A stretch of 64,000 nt of DNA from positions 7,166,324-7,230,323 of the forward strand of contig NC_088299.1 of the NCBI RefSeq assembly GCF_032854445.1. The letters run 5' to 3'. Shown here piece by piece: positions 1-12,100 of the stretch; within the stretch, counting starts at the first letter, position 1; each line of letters opens with the position of its first letter. The translations under genes and the position numbers were made by a program. The notes under the pieces were generated by a model that saw nothing but the letters and a program-made list of their open reading frames with translations, ran no database searches and had not been told where the DNA came from. Source of the DNA: Liolophura sinensis. Its lineage: Eukaryota; Mollusca; Polyplacophora; Chitonida; Chitonidae.

Positions 1-929
1 ATTCTGTGATTCCTTGTGTCTGGCTGTGATTCTTGGTAACTTGGCGCAGCTGGGGGGCAGTGAGAGGGGGTGTGTGTTCTCGTGATAGTGCACACGTGAC
101 AAAACAAATAAATACACTCACGCTTCAATGAGGAACAAGTACCATATCTACATGTCTACTACCAGAATGCACGTTTGACATAAGGTCCCCATAACCAAGT
201 CGTACCAAAACACACGGAGGGAGGTTAGACGATGGGTCGGTAAACAATAGGCCTGCACTGACAAGTGAACAAGTCTTTCACAGCATTACCACAAAATGTG
301 TTTAGTCTAAAGTAAATGCGTGTTTGAAGATAATTCACGAAGATAAATACAACACTTAACTGCTTCAACTTACTAGGATTAGGTTCAGCTCTTCAGGTTT
401 GTTGTATTAAGAAAATCCTTTTTCTCGCAATTTGTTCTAATCAAAAATCGTGATTATCAGAAGCCCTGACGATCTAACAACTGTGTTCATTATACTGAAA
501 CTTGGGAGGGGGAGATGTCAAATTATAATCAACTGAGTACCGGTATTCAGATATAAATGACTGAGTTGCACTAATATCAGGGTTAATCCCACCTTTCACA
601 CAGCTCTGGCTGTACTCTTTGAAGTATTTAGACCCGTCAATAACAGTAGAGGTCCGACCCGATCACCTGGTGTTTTATGCAATTATTTTAATTTCTTTTC
701 ATTGTGAATGAATTACGTGGGTTGTATAAATGACTAAAATACGTCACTATATGACTTTACTGAAATGGTTTAGTAGAAATAAAATCAGTCAAAATAAATC
801 TCAAGAAAATGTATATGTTTTTCACTGGGCACATGGCTGTAAGCAAATTTATAGACCTCGGTCTGCTAGTCTAGATTTGGTGGGAGATTTGATAGGCCAC
901 TATTTCAAGGGGGCGGGTTCATGAAAATA

Positions 930-1035
930 AATTCATCTGATTCATCAGCATTGAAATCGGTAAACTGTCAGTTATGTCTAGGCATCATCTGATTCATCAG
1001 CGTTGAAATCTGTAAACTGTCAGTTACGTCTAGGC
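930..1035. repeat. Two-copy tandem duplication
   Basis: A segment of about 50 bases containing CATCTGATTCATCAGC and AACTGTCAGTTA is present twice in a row. The same duplication is mirrored at about 27352-27455 in the right arm, so it predates the inverted duplication or its last homogenisation. Confidence 0.7.
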
Positions 1036-1475
1036 ATTTACGTGCATGTGACTGAGTTCTCGGTCAAGTGCATCGCAATCGGTTGCCACAAAAATGCGAA
1101 AAACAAAGCTTGAACACATGGTACATGTAGTTTCGGAAACATTGTCAAAGTGTGTTTTCTGTGTTTTGCTGAAGGTACCTGATTTGGTAAGGTGATAAAA
1201 TAGAATTCATCTGAAATGGGAGGAGACTTCGATTGTAACTAAATAACCTGTGTGTGAGCCGTGGTAAACTTCGCTGCCATTTTACAGAAAAATCAACGAC
1301 TGATACTTACCACTCAGACCTATATACCGCTGAAATACATTTGTATGCCGATTTGTTAAATCTATTTAAGGGGGGGAACACAATTCCCAGGATAACTCTA
1401 TTGCTGGGCTACCTCAACGAAATCTGAACAACTAAGCATTCATCCATTTAACTGAGGCATGCAAGTGTTTTTAAT

Positions 1476-1595
1476 TATTTATTTGATTGGTGTTTTATGC
1501 TGTACTCAAGAATATTTCACTTATACGATGGCGGTCAGCATTATGGTGGGTGGAAACCAGGCAGAGCCCTGGGGAAACCCACGACCATCCGCAGG
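1476..1595 (-). mobile_element. SINE 3' fragment (tRNA-derived family)
   Basis: Minus-strand fragment of the window's main SINE family. It has the (ATTT)n tail complement, the conserved core with GGTGTTTTAYGC and AGAATATTTCACTTATACGA, and part of the body to CATCCGCAGG. The tRNA-like head is missing. The copy is mirrored at 26795-26918, so it was carried inside the inverted repeat and is not an independent insertion. Confidence 0.85.
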
Positions 1596-2689
1596 AATCC
1601 TGCAAGTGTAGCCTGGCAAATTTAGCCTGTCAGCCAAGAGGTAATACGTCTGTTTGCTGACAAGCGTGGACATGCTTTAACAAATTTTCGGAATTTACAG
1701 GTTTATTGCAATTTTCGCTTGATACTGTCTTCATCATAATTCAGGAGTAAAAAATAAAAGTGTGAGTGATCGGCAAATCTTCAAGCCTCTCTGTCAAGTA
1801 GTTGACCCCATGCGATGCGGATTATCAATACCTAAGCCTTGATGAAATTTAAATGAGGGATGTCAGGGGATGTTGAGTAGTTATCCTCATATGCCATGCT
1901 GCCTCAACTCAGCCGGTGTGACAGTAGATAATGGGAAAGATTTCATTTACTGCAAATTATTTCACGGGCCCAAAAAAAAAAAAACAAAAAAAAGTCAACG
2001 ACCAACTGATCCAACCTTGAGAACAATGGCTTGTTACACACAAAAAACACTGTTTTAATGACGGTATACGTGGACTAGTGAAAGTGTAAACACCCTTATC
2101 TCAGTCCCTGCCTAGGGAGTTCACCGCATGTGACGAGGGGCAACAGCTATACCATCACTGGGGATTACTGCACAGCTGGGGGTTTATCACTTTCCCTTTT
2201 CATCTCCACCAGCAACTCAAATCGAATGAATTTTACGGCTAACTCTATGTGAAAGACGGTATGTGTTTTATTACATCCATTTTGAGGTAATTTAAAAATG
2301 CTGGAGCTAATTAAAAAGACAGCTAAAAGACAGCTTCGGTGAACTCCGTCAAATAAATTTATTCTACCTAAGCTGAAAAATATCAATTTCATTTTACATC
2401 CCTCAAACACTGATATGTTCTTTTTATAACAATCCTTTGCCTAGAAAAATATTTTTTACAGTCATGATATAACCTCCATAATACATGCTTTAATAGGCCA
2501 GGTTCAAACTAATCTCGCATTACGTCATGGTCGCTGTCCTCTAACAAGGAAGGTAATTCAGAGCCGGCCTAATAAAGTGTTTAACACAAACCTTTAAACC
2601 TTAGAAGCATTCCTCACAATGCCTCACAATACACTATATACAACAGCAGTCCGTTCCATCAATGAGCCACAAAGATAATTGAATTGCTG

Positions 2690-2810
2690 TTTTACCACAT
2701 AATACTGAATCAAGGAATTGTGTAACGAAAAGTCTGCAGAATTTGATGTTTTAACACGTAATACTGAATCAAGGAATTGTGTAACGAAAAGTCTGCAGAA
2801 TTTTATCTAC
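2690..2810. repeat. Two-copy tandem duplication of about 65 bp
   Basis: Two adjacent copies share TAATACTGAATCAAGGAATT and GTAACGAAAAGTCTGCAGAA. The same two-copy structure is found in the right arm at about 25580-25700. Confidence 0.85.
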
Positions 2811-3106
2811 ACCATGGTGAAAAGTTGCCAATATTATGAAACAGAGACCATCACATGAAATAAGGTCAGGTTAACAACCAAAGAAACAAAATGTGATCTG
2901 AAACATGATTTCAGTCACACACGTCAATCCATTGATTCAGGAAATTTATTTTTTTTAACTCTGGTTTCATAGGACAATCTGACAAATATATCTGAGGTGA
3001 TTTTCAAGCTTTACATGGTTAGCTTTCATTACATGTACATACACAGAAATTTGCTTGTTAACAGCTAGAAACTAAAACTGGTGTATAATATTTATGATTA
3101 CTGTAC

Positions 3107-6100
3107 CTCCTCAGACATGTCTCGCTCAAACTTGTGTCTGAACAGACACTGGTAGATTCGTCCCCCACCACTAGGTGTCTCTGGACACAATCGCTCTCTA
3201 TCATCACGACACGCATAAAATAGCGGCCGGTCAAGATGATAATCGTCTGCCTGAAGCTCTGCGATTCGCATCATCTGGAAGCGACAGCTGCCATTCAGTT
3301 TCTTGATGTTGTCTTCCAAACAGCCTATCACAGCCCCATGCGAGTGTAATTGCTGGAACAACAACAATAACAGCATGTTATAGAAGTACGTATGACGATG
3401 GGCTTTAGGAACCACATTCTTATTGTTAAGGAACTAGAACATCACCAAAAATTCTTGCATGACCTCATGCTAATTAAAAGTGGAAACAATAGAAAACAAA
3501 ATTGTTTTGACAATTAAGGAAAGCAATTTGACTATCTTGATCGCGGTCATGTAACCCTGCTTTCTTGACACTGGGCCAGCTCTTTGAGGCTAGGATTTGG
3601 GGGTTTTCTCCAATTTTCAAGAATTCAGATAATCCGTGAATTGGATAATTTGGGGCAAATACTATCCAAATGAACCACAGAGTCACCCAATATAGGGCAT
3701 CAAACTGTCCTGCATGTCAGGTGACACGAATTCCCTCATCCAACAGAGAACTTACAGCTTCCTGCTCAGCTTGCAAGGAAGATCCAAACCGGCCACATTT
3801 TGTAGCAACAATATCAGTGTGACAGCTGTCCAGCAATGGTTTCAACAAGCGATAATCACTGAACACGATACTCTCCATCTTCACTAAAAACTGTCTGCAA
3901 TGTTGCCCAGAAATATTGTGCTGATTTTCCATTAAGCACGGAATTATCTGCCCTTCTCCAGCTTTCAGTTTGCGGCATTCTTCAAGCTGAAACAAAAGAC
4001 ATATACTGTATGAATTCAAACAAGGCACTTTTAAGGTGAAAATATCCCAGTATTCATAATTAAATGCTATGTACAAAAACTCTGACTTTATAAACCAGTC
4101 CTTCACACATGTATCTACATGTATGTGATGCATTTAGCTTTATGTGTTATTGTTTGGCTGCCACTGGTTTAACGTCGCTTTCAACATTATTACAATCATA
4201 TCACGACAGTGTGTCCTTGTAGCAGGTCGAACTCAATACCAACATGATCTAGTGCTGGGTCACTGGAACACCATGCCAAGGACATCAGCTAAGAAGCCCC
4301 AACAAGTCACTCTATGACGATAGCGAGTTGACCAGGTACTTCATCCATTTCTATAAGATGAGTGCCAAGCAAGGTGGTACTAAAATTACGAAAGTTACAA
4401 AAGTTCTAGGTATGACTTGATTCAGAATTAAACCCCAGATTCACTGTTTGTCAGGCACATGTTCCATCCACTACGTTAAAGCAGCCAGAGTGTTTTGTGA
4501 AATATTGCCAACAAAACAGTATTTCAGATTCAAAAAAGACAGTTTGCATTAAGGAAATACATTTTAAAAAGAAATGTACAGGAAGAGAAAAAATTCTGTT
4601 TCCAATCATGAGAATCCTTGCATCGTCTTGACTTCCATGCATCAAGTTCCACGAGATCCATGCATCAAGCCAACACACTTGTCAAACCATATAATGGTGC
4701 TTAATGATGTTGTTGTTATGACGTTTAAGTCATGCAGCAATAGTAACCATTTTAAGAGTTCATAACTCAGGGTGAAAAAAACCGGTGAAGTGTCGTGTCT
4801 GATGTCGTTATCATTAGGTGTTAGTAAAACAGCAATAGTAATCATAACTAAGAGTTCATAACTCAGACTGAAGTGTCATGTCTGGTGTCTATCCTGATGT
4901 TCTAGTTACGCAGCAATAGTAACCATATCTAACGGGCCCTATAAGGACAAACGCCATTTGACCCTTATGGCCCAGTATTACAAAGATGTTGCAGTGCTTT
5001 ACCAAGAGCATTTACATCTACCATTGTGATGTATTTCTTCACTCTATTTAGTCATGGGAGTTAATAATGCCAGGTGCATGTTGCAACTGCTTAATGAGTC
5101 AGGGACCTGGCAACCAAACAGACAAACAGCAACAAAAACAGCAGCTTTCAGTGACTGGAATTTTTGGAGACACCTTCATACCCCTAACAGTGCATGAGCT
5201 TCTCTCAACATTTGTGTAGAAAAACACAACTTTTCAAAACAAAAGCAACTTTCACCCAACAACTTTCACTTTCACTTCAATAAAACTAGCTCATGCTGGC
5301 TTCCTCTTTGGTTGGAAATGGGAAGGTCTGCAACCTGCTGATGGTCATGGGTTTCCCCCGGGCTCTGCCCGGTTTCACCATAATGCTGGCCACCATCGTG
5401 AAATATTCTCGAGCAGAGCATAAAACATCAATCAAATAAATAAATAAATCAATACACCTAGATACATGAACATGTGTTGTAGCCGACTGCAATTGCAAAT
5501 TTTGAACAAATTTCAGCATGTTTCAATAGTAAAACCTCTGAGTAGAAGGTGCTATCCAATTAATAAGTGAATACCATGAATTTACCTGTCCTCATTAAAG
5601 CCACTCACCATTTCAAGGTCATGTTTACACACTTCCCAGGAGGCCGACTCAAACCTGATGTCTGTGGTCAAGTTCTTTTTGTACTGCCACAGAAACTGTC
5701 CACAAGAGAGAGAAAATGGATATGATGCACAATTACACAAAAAAATTCGGCCACAAATACGCTTTTACTTCGTTATATTACCTTTTTATTACAGCAAACC
5801 ATTCAATGTACTATTCTGCACTTAAAATCTTTCAAACATTTCAGCTCTCATAGCCCTCTGATTTGATAATGGTATCTTCTCTGCACTCTGACTAAGAGCT
5901 TTGTCTATCTATATGATTTTATTGAGATTTATAGTTTTATAGTGATTTGGATTATAAAATTACATCCAATATCCAACATCGAATGATGTTTATTTCATTG
6001 TCATAGATACCATGCCTCAGACTCTCAGCAGCTAACAACCCTTTAGTAAAATCTTCCATGCATTACAAATATAACACTCAAGGTATCCTGCTTTTTCAAC

Positions 6101-9100
6101 CTTTTCAGGAACCTCAGCAAACAAAATTTTGAAACATTCTGAGAGAACTATCGGGTGTAGAGAAATATTGTGCACAGTTTTATGAAACTTGCAGCTTTAC
6201 TGACACAAACTACTCATTTTAGTGTTATTGTGATAATAATAGTTTGTATAAATTCCACTGTAAAAAGTGCTTTAGTTTGAAAATGTTAAAGATTAACAGT
6301 AGTTATATCTCCTAACAACAATGTTGTAATGGGGCAGGTTTTCGATGTCAATAAATACACAAATCATACTCACATGCTGGCATTCTAATGTGACTTCATT
6401 GGGCTGTAAAAATACAAGAAAAAAAATTCAATAAACATACTGACTGATTTCTTTCTTCATTTGATAACTACTTCAAATAGTTCACTTATAAGATGGTGGC
6501 TGAACTAAAAAATAGTTCACTTATAAGATGGTGGCTGAACTAAAAAATAGTTCACTTATAAGATGGTGGCTGAACTAAAAAATAGTTCAGTCATATGACT
6601 GAAAAATTGTTGAGTGCGACGTTAAACCCCAAGAACTCACTCACTCACTCACTTATAAGATGGTGGCTGAACTAAAAAATAGTTCACTTTTAAGAAGGTG
6701 GCCAGCATTATGGTAGAAAGAAACCAGGCAGAGGATGGGAAAACCCAAGACAATCGGCAGGTTGCTGGCAGACGTACAGCCTGAGAGGAAGCCAGTATGA
6801 ACTGGACTTGAGCTCGCATCGAGTGCCATGGTGGGAGACTCATGGGTTGAACATACTGATCTGCCTTCAATCAAACCACAGGGTTTACGCATAAGACTGT
6901 ACAGTCAATTTTTGCTCAGTGCTAACTACTTTCTGGTAGTATTACACGCAAGTTTAGAACGGGATGGACGAAACCAAGCAATGCTACAGACAAATCTCGC
7001 ACACGATGCAGATGGCAGTGTATTACCACTAATACAAGTAATCAACTATGAAACCATACCCGACTCAAAATGTAATGTTTAGTGACAAAATTACAGAACA
7101 GAGCACCGTGCTGCATTACATAGAGCATCAGGTGGCTTGTAGATCTTGGCGCCATCTTGGTGGCCTTCTCTTAATACTCTGCACATGTACTAATATGCTT
7201 AGATACTGTAACTGAGCCCACTTTCAAAACATTTGCTACTAGATTTTGACAACTTGGATGCTAATTTTGAATCCTGCACAATCATTCTCTAGAGAAGTAA
7301 TTTTGTGACTACAGCTCATAATATTTATCAATTCTTATAAAAAAAAACAATAGCAACTCTAACCATTAGACCACAACCCGCTCGCTGAAAGCCCTCATGA
7401 TGTTACATGTGTGTTTATGCAACTAGGTTGTCTTTATTAAAACACTGTGTATTGTCTGAGTTCATCTCTAGAAGGGTTAATTGAGAAACTCACTATTCAA
7501 ATCAGCTGAACTCTTTATGTATACACATGACAGAACACCTTATATGGGCATCCAAACTTTTTATACATGGATCATTTCACACTCCCTAGAGCGTATATGT
7601 CACTCTCTACCCTTCGCTTCACTGACACCAATAGTAAATTTTGTCCAGAAATCTTTAATAACACCAAGATCACTGGGATCACAGTGATGAGGCAGGAAGT
7701 GGTGTCAGAGAACAAAAACAATCCGTCTCAGCCTTTGTCTCTAATAATACTTTGTACACTTGACATTATCTTTATCTACAGTATGTACAGTATGATTCTA
7801 TAAACCAAAAACCAACATCACACTCAAGGTATGCAGAATTTGCCAGGGAACCAGATTACAGTAATATGTGTACATATGTATACATGGTCATAAATTTATT
7901 ATCTGTCAATCACACTATCTGTAAACCACAAACAAGAAAATGCCTCTTCATTACTCTACTACAACAAAACATCAGACTGTATGACGACTAAATTATGATT
8001 TCTGTAAACTTCAGCAAAATACAAGTTAGGGTTGTGATTCAGAACAAAGGTTACGAGAAATCTGGCAGTCAGCTAACAAGCGCTTTATTTTAAATGCCAC
8101 CTTAAAATGACATCAGGTAAGTTTTATGGCAACTGCACAAAATTTTGCTTGAAATGTCTTTTGTTATAGGGGTTAAATATTACTATTCCTCACTCAGCTT
8201 CATAGAATTTCTTTCATGATACAGGTGAGGATATTAAAATTTTTCACACACATCATGATCACGTAATTTCTCTTAGAACTGGAGTCGCTCATTAAATACA
8301 AACATTTAAGTCCGAATAGGGAGTTTTAAAGAGACTACATTTACTCTATTAGAAACATTAAAATTTCGCCCGAGTATATTTTTAGAGACAAATAAAATAT
8401 TACTTTTGATACATGAATAGGTAGTTCTGAAGCTGAAACTGACAATTTTGTCACTAGGGAAACAATCAACATTCTTGAAATTTGTAATAAGACGAATATT
8501 TTCGTTCAAAGAGGCAGATCCAGTGGTTTCAGTATTTCATGTAGGCTTTATAGCAATGAGCATGGTTTCTAGTTCTTTAACATTTTTAAAACAGGTTGAT
8601 ATAATCCCACCAAGTAAACATGTACATGTACATAAACACAACACATACCATCAGCTCTGTATGTAGATTGTGACTGCACATGTCAGAAATGTCAGGTCAG
8701 AATTCATGAATGACAGAACAGTAAAAAAAAAAATAAATAACTGTAATGATCTGTCACACAATACAGTTTTCAATGATGCATACAAAAATAATAAACAATG
8801 TAAGAGAGTCACTCTGAACAATAAAGCCATCTGGGAGATCTTGCTATGGATAAATGTATTCAATAGCATCTATTACAGGTGATATACATCTACATGCAGA
8901 TACAACTTCACACACATATAGATTTCATTTATGACACAGTTATCGGTTTTAATACATCTGCTTTACACAACGAATAACTGGTAGTCACTACCTCTATAGT
9001 TTCATGCATCATCACTGATAACGATGCTGTATTTAAATATGTACATGTATATTATACCAATACCTGTATACATAATGCATGGACATACATGTATACACCT

Positions 9101-12100
9101 GTGTTAACCCATACTTCCTGAAACCTTTGTTTTATTTTTGTGAGATTTTTTCTTTGTGCCACTGGGTGAAGTGTCAGAATGGGCCACGTGGCAGCAGTGG
9201 AGCATTTACCCATATCCTGGACTGTCAATATGTGTTCATGTACGTGTGTGCTGAAAGCGTGTCTTCCTTCTTGCTGTAATATAGACTACAGCAGCCCCTG
9301 CATTCTGTGAGGTACTTTTATAATAAGGAATGTGGACTTTGTTCTTGTATTCATCAATACATACATGAAAAGTAATACAACACTACACATCCTTCTCCTT
9401 CCAGTAAATAGTTTTTTGTCTTTTAATTTGATTGTTGTTCAACACCAAACTCTAGAATGTTTTACTTCATCATGGTTGTTAATTTCATGGTTGAGGGAAA
9501 CCCAGAGTGTCTGAAGTGATAAAACCACCAACCTTTGACAAGTTAATGACAAACCTTGCCACAATGACATATACAGTCCCTTAATAATCCAATAACTGGG
9601 ACCTAACTCAAAAACAGTACTGAAACACATACATGTATGACAGTATCTTGTATCTTTTTGTCAAGATTAACCAAGGCGTTGATCCTAAACAAGGCCAATA
9701 TTAATATTTTTTACATTCACATTTGTACGTGAATGCAAGATTATGACTGCACATGAAGTAGGCAATATTACAAAAATACTGTGTTGATACACAGGAGTCA
9801 GAATCCAAGCATGATGTGTTTGCTATGTGGTAGACACAGTATACAACACTCTGGGCTTGTTAATGCCTGACATGCACCACCTGTGGCCTATCGCTCAAAT
9901 AATGGACACAATCATCATAAATGTGACTCAAATACTAACATGTATTTATTTATTTTATGGTAATTTAATAATGTGATCCTCGAGAATGGTTGACTTTAAT
10001 ATATCACCTTTAGGGGGTGAAGAAACTAAAGTGCCTGGCATAAACTGACGCACTTTTCCACTTATACATGTAAGTGATGTAAAAATTCATGTATGCTCAG
10101 AAAGAGAGTGGTCTTCAGGAGAACACAGCTGACTCCTTATTGTCATGAAGGTCCCACAAGCCATGAGAGCGGCCCAATCTACGAATTATCTGCCCAAGGT
10201 TAGTTTTGAACATGTAACCTTATCTGTTCTAATGACTGACAGCCTGCTTCCTTCTAATTCTAAACGATATGTACACAATAAAATAATAACGGATGGAACC
10301 ACATATGATGGTTAGGCTCATAAAATAACATATTGAATTTAAGTTCATACTATTAATTAAGAAAAATTGTTTCTCAAATACTTTCATCATCCCAACATCC
10401 TATGATTTCCACCACTTTCAAGGATGATCCAGTTTTAAAAGTTGTACAATCTTCATGTGACGATTGATCTATGATAAATATATTTTCAATTTTCTGTTCA
10501 TTTGAATGTACATGTATAAAAGCAATAAGATATTTAATATCGATAATTCAGTTATTTTCTAGGACCAAAATACACTCTTATGCAAGGCCTTTGAAAGTCT
10601 TTAAAATCTTTTAACAGAATTCAAACACTTGACTAGGATTTCAATGGCCAATGTTAAACTACAGTATATCAAAAGGGCAAAGTATGTTTTTTTTTAATTT
10701 AACCACCAAAACTGAAATTTTAAAAAATTTACATAAAGCTACACATAATAACTTGTTTCCATCTTAGTATCTAGAGAGTAAAAGTAGACAAATATGGTCA
10801 CTGGATTTCTGTAACATATGCAAGGCCTTCCCAGGCTTTAATACATGTTCAATGAATGTACATTCTGCACTGACAACATCAAAGAAGTCAAAATCCTTAT
10901 CAAGCAATCGGCCGTGAGGGGGAAGGTCTGGTTGCAACCTGTAGATGGTCGTGGGTTTCCCCTGGGCTCTGCCTGGTTTCCTCCCACCAAAATGCTGGTC
11001 ACTGTCGTATAAGTGAAATATTCTTGAGTATGGCGTAAAACACCAATCAAATAAATAAACAAATATAAATATAACGCAATCTGGTCTGGGATGTACTGTA
11101 ATTCTTCAACCATTTCACATGATTGCAATGTGTGTAGTCAAGCGTACTCTGATAGCATAATTCCATGTAGGATGATAAGCTTTTATCTACTGGGAAGCCC
11201 TGAAATTGGCCAATCCAACCAATGTAGTTTTGTCTCCAAAATCAAATTAAAAGTGTGCATGAATTGCACTGAAAGTTGCTGTTTCATATTAAGGTAATCT
11301 ATGACCCTTGAACGTGCATCCTCGAAATAATTCAGAAGCTATTACATTTTACAGGAAGACCTGATGTACGATACTGATAACATTAATCTGCTACATTCTT
11401 TCACAAACCTTTACAAAGGACAGGTTCGGAAACAGGTTGTTAAAATGTTATTTCAAACCCTCTTGCAGCATGTTCAACGAAGCAGAAGTTCAATAATTTG
11501 GCTGATCTAATAAAGCTGTAAATATCTGGGCAACTGCTTCATGCAGCTCTGTTTCTATAATACTGATTTCATAATTTAATAGTCACTGTATTTTGTGAAA
11601 ACATAATTGCTGTCCTATATTGCTGTTTTGTTTTTTTTTTTTGTTTTTTTTTAAATGTGTACAATATACAAATACATATGTAAGGTGAGCTCTAAGTACA
11701 GGCAACAACTTATTAAATTTACCTTCAGTTGTGAGTGTCCTGCATGTATGTACAAGAACAACAACTGTACTTTGTTCACTCAGTGCCACAGGCCAAAAGT
11801 ACACGTACCTCGAATTCACAACAAATTTGACCACGTATCCAGTGAACATTTTGCTTTGTCAGAGGAATGTTATCTGATTTGGCCTGATTGTTCAGAATTT
11901 TCTGTGAAGTTCACATGTGCCCTTACCCTGAACAATACATTTGAGTCTTCAAAACTGAATAATGAATTCCATCTCGTGTTATATTTACCTGGTTGAATTT
12001 GTTGAGGATTTACGGTATTATAGAATGGATACGTTTGAGCTCTAACTGTTTGTCCAGAGATATAATACACACTGTGCATAATGCATGCACATCTTCTTAA

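Larger units (their letters stand above)
1..3106. other. Intron 5 of minus-strand GLG1 paralog
   Basis: No coding exon is seen here. The segment is non-coding DNA mirrored by intron 5 of the plus-strand gene (25280-28387). It holds a SINE tail (1476-1595), a two-copy tandem duplication at about 930-1035 and another at about 2690-2810. The next exon, the counterpart of 28723-28903, would lie left of position 1. Confidence 0.75.
1..3962. repeat. Left arm of large inverted repeat
   Basis: This segment is an almost exact reverse complement of about 24425-28387; positions in the two arms sum to about 28386-28388. Coding and non-coding parts match equally well: the short reading frame at 730-924 reappears at 27464-27658 on the other strand with one residue changed, and a SINE tail and two small tandem duplications are mirrored. 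Differences are scattered single bases and small indels. The match runs off the window at position 1, so the true arm is longer. The inner edge lies within exon 4 of the minus-strand GLG1 paralog near 3962, where similarity falls abruptly. The two arms are separated by about 20 kb. Confidence 0.93.
3987..5608. other. Intron 3 of minus-strand GLG1 paralog
   Basis: Non-coding. It does not align with intron 3 of the plus-strand gene (23316-24399), in contrast to the near-identity beyond 3962. It contains a dispersed-repeat-like stretch around 4200-4340, a tandem duplication at about 4725-4935 and a 5'-truncated SINE at 5290-5450. Confidence 0.7.

Noticed and set aside
3474-3686. Short frame conserved between the two inverted arms (also 24700-24912), which could look like a conserved small protein
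   Set aside because: The whole 4-kb arm is near-identical at DNA level including introns, so conservation does not indicate coding. It lies in intron 4.
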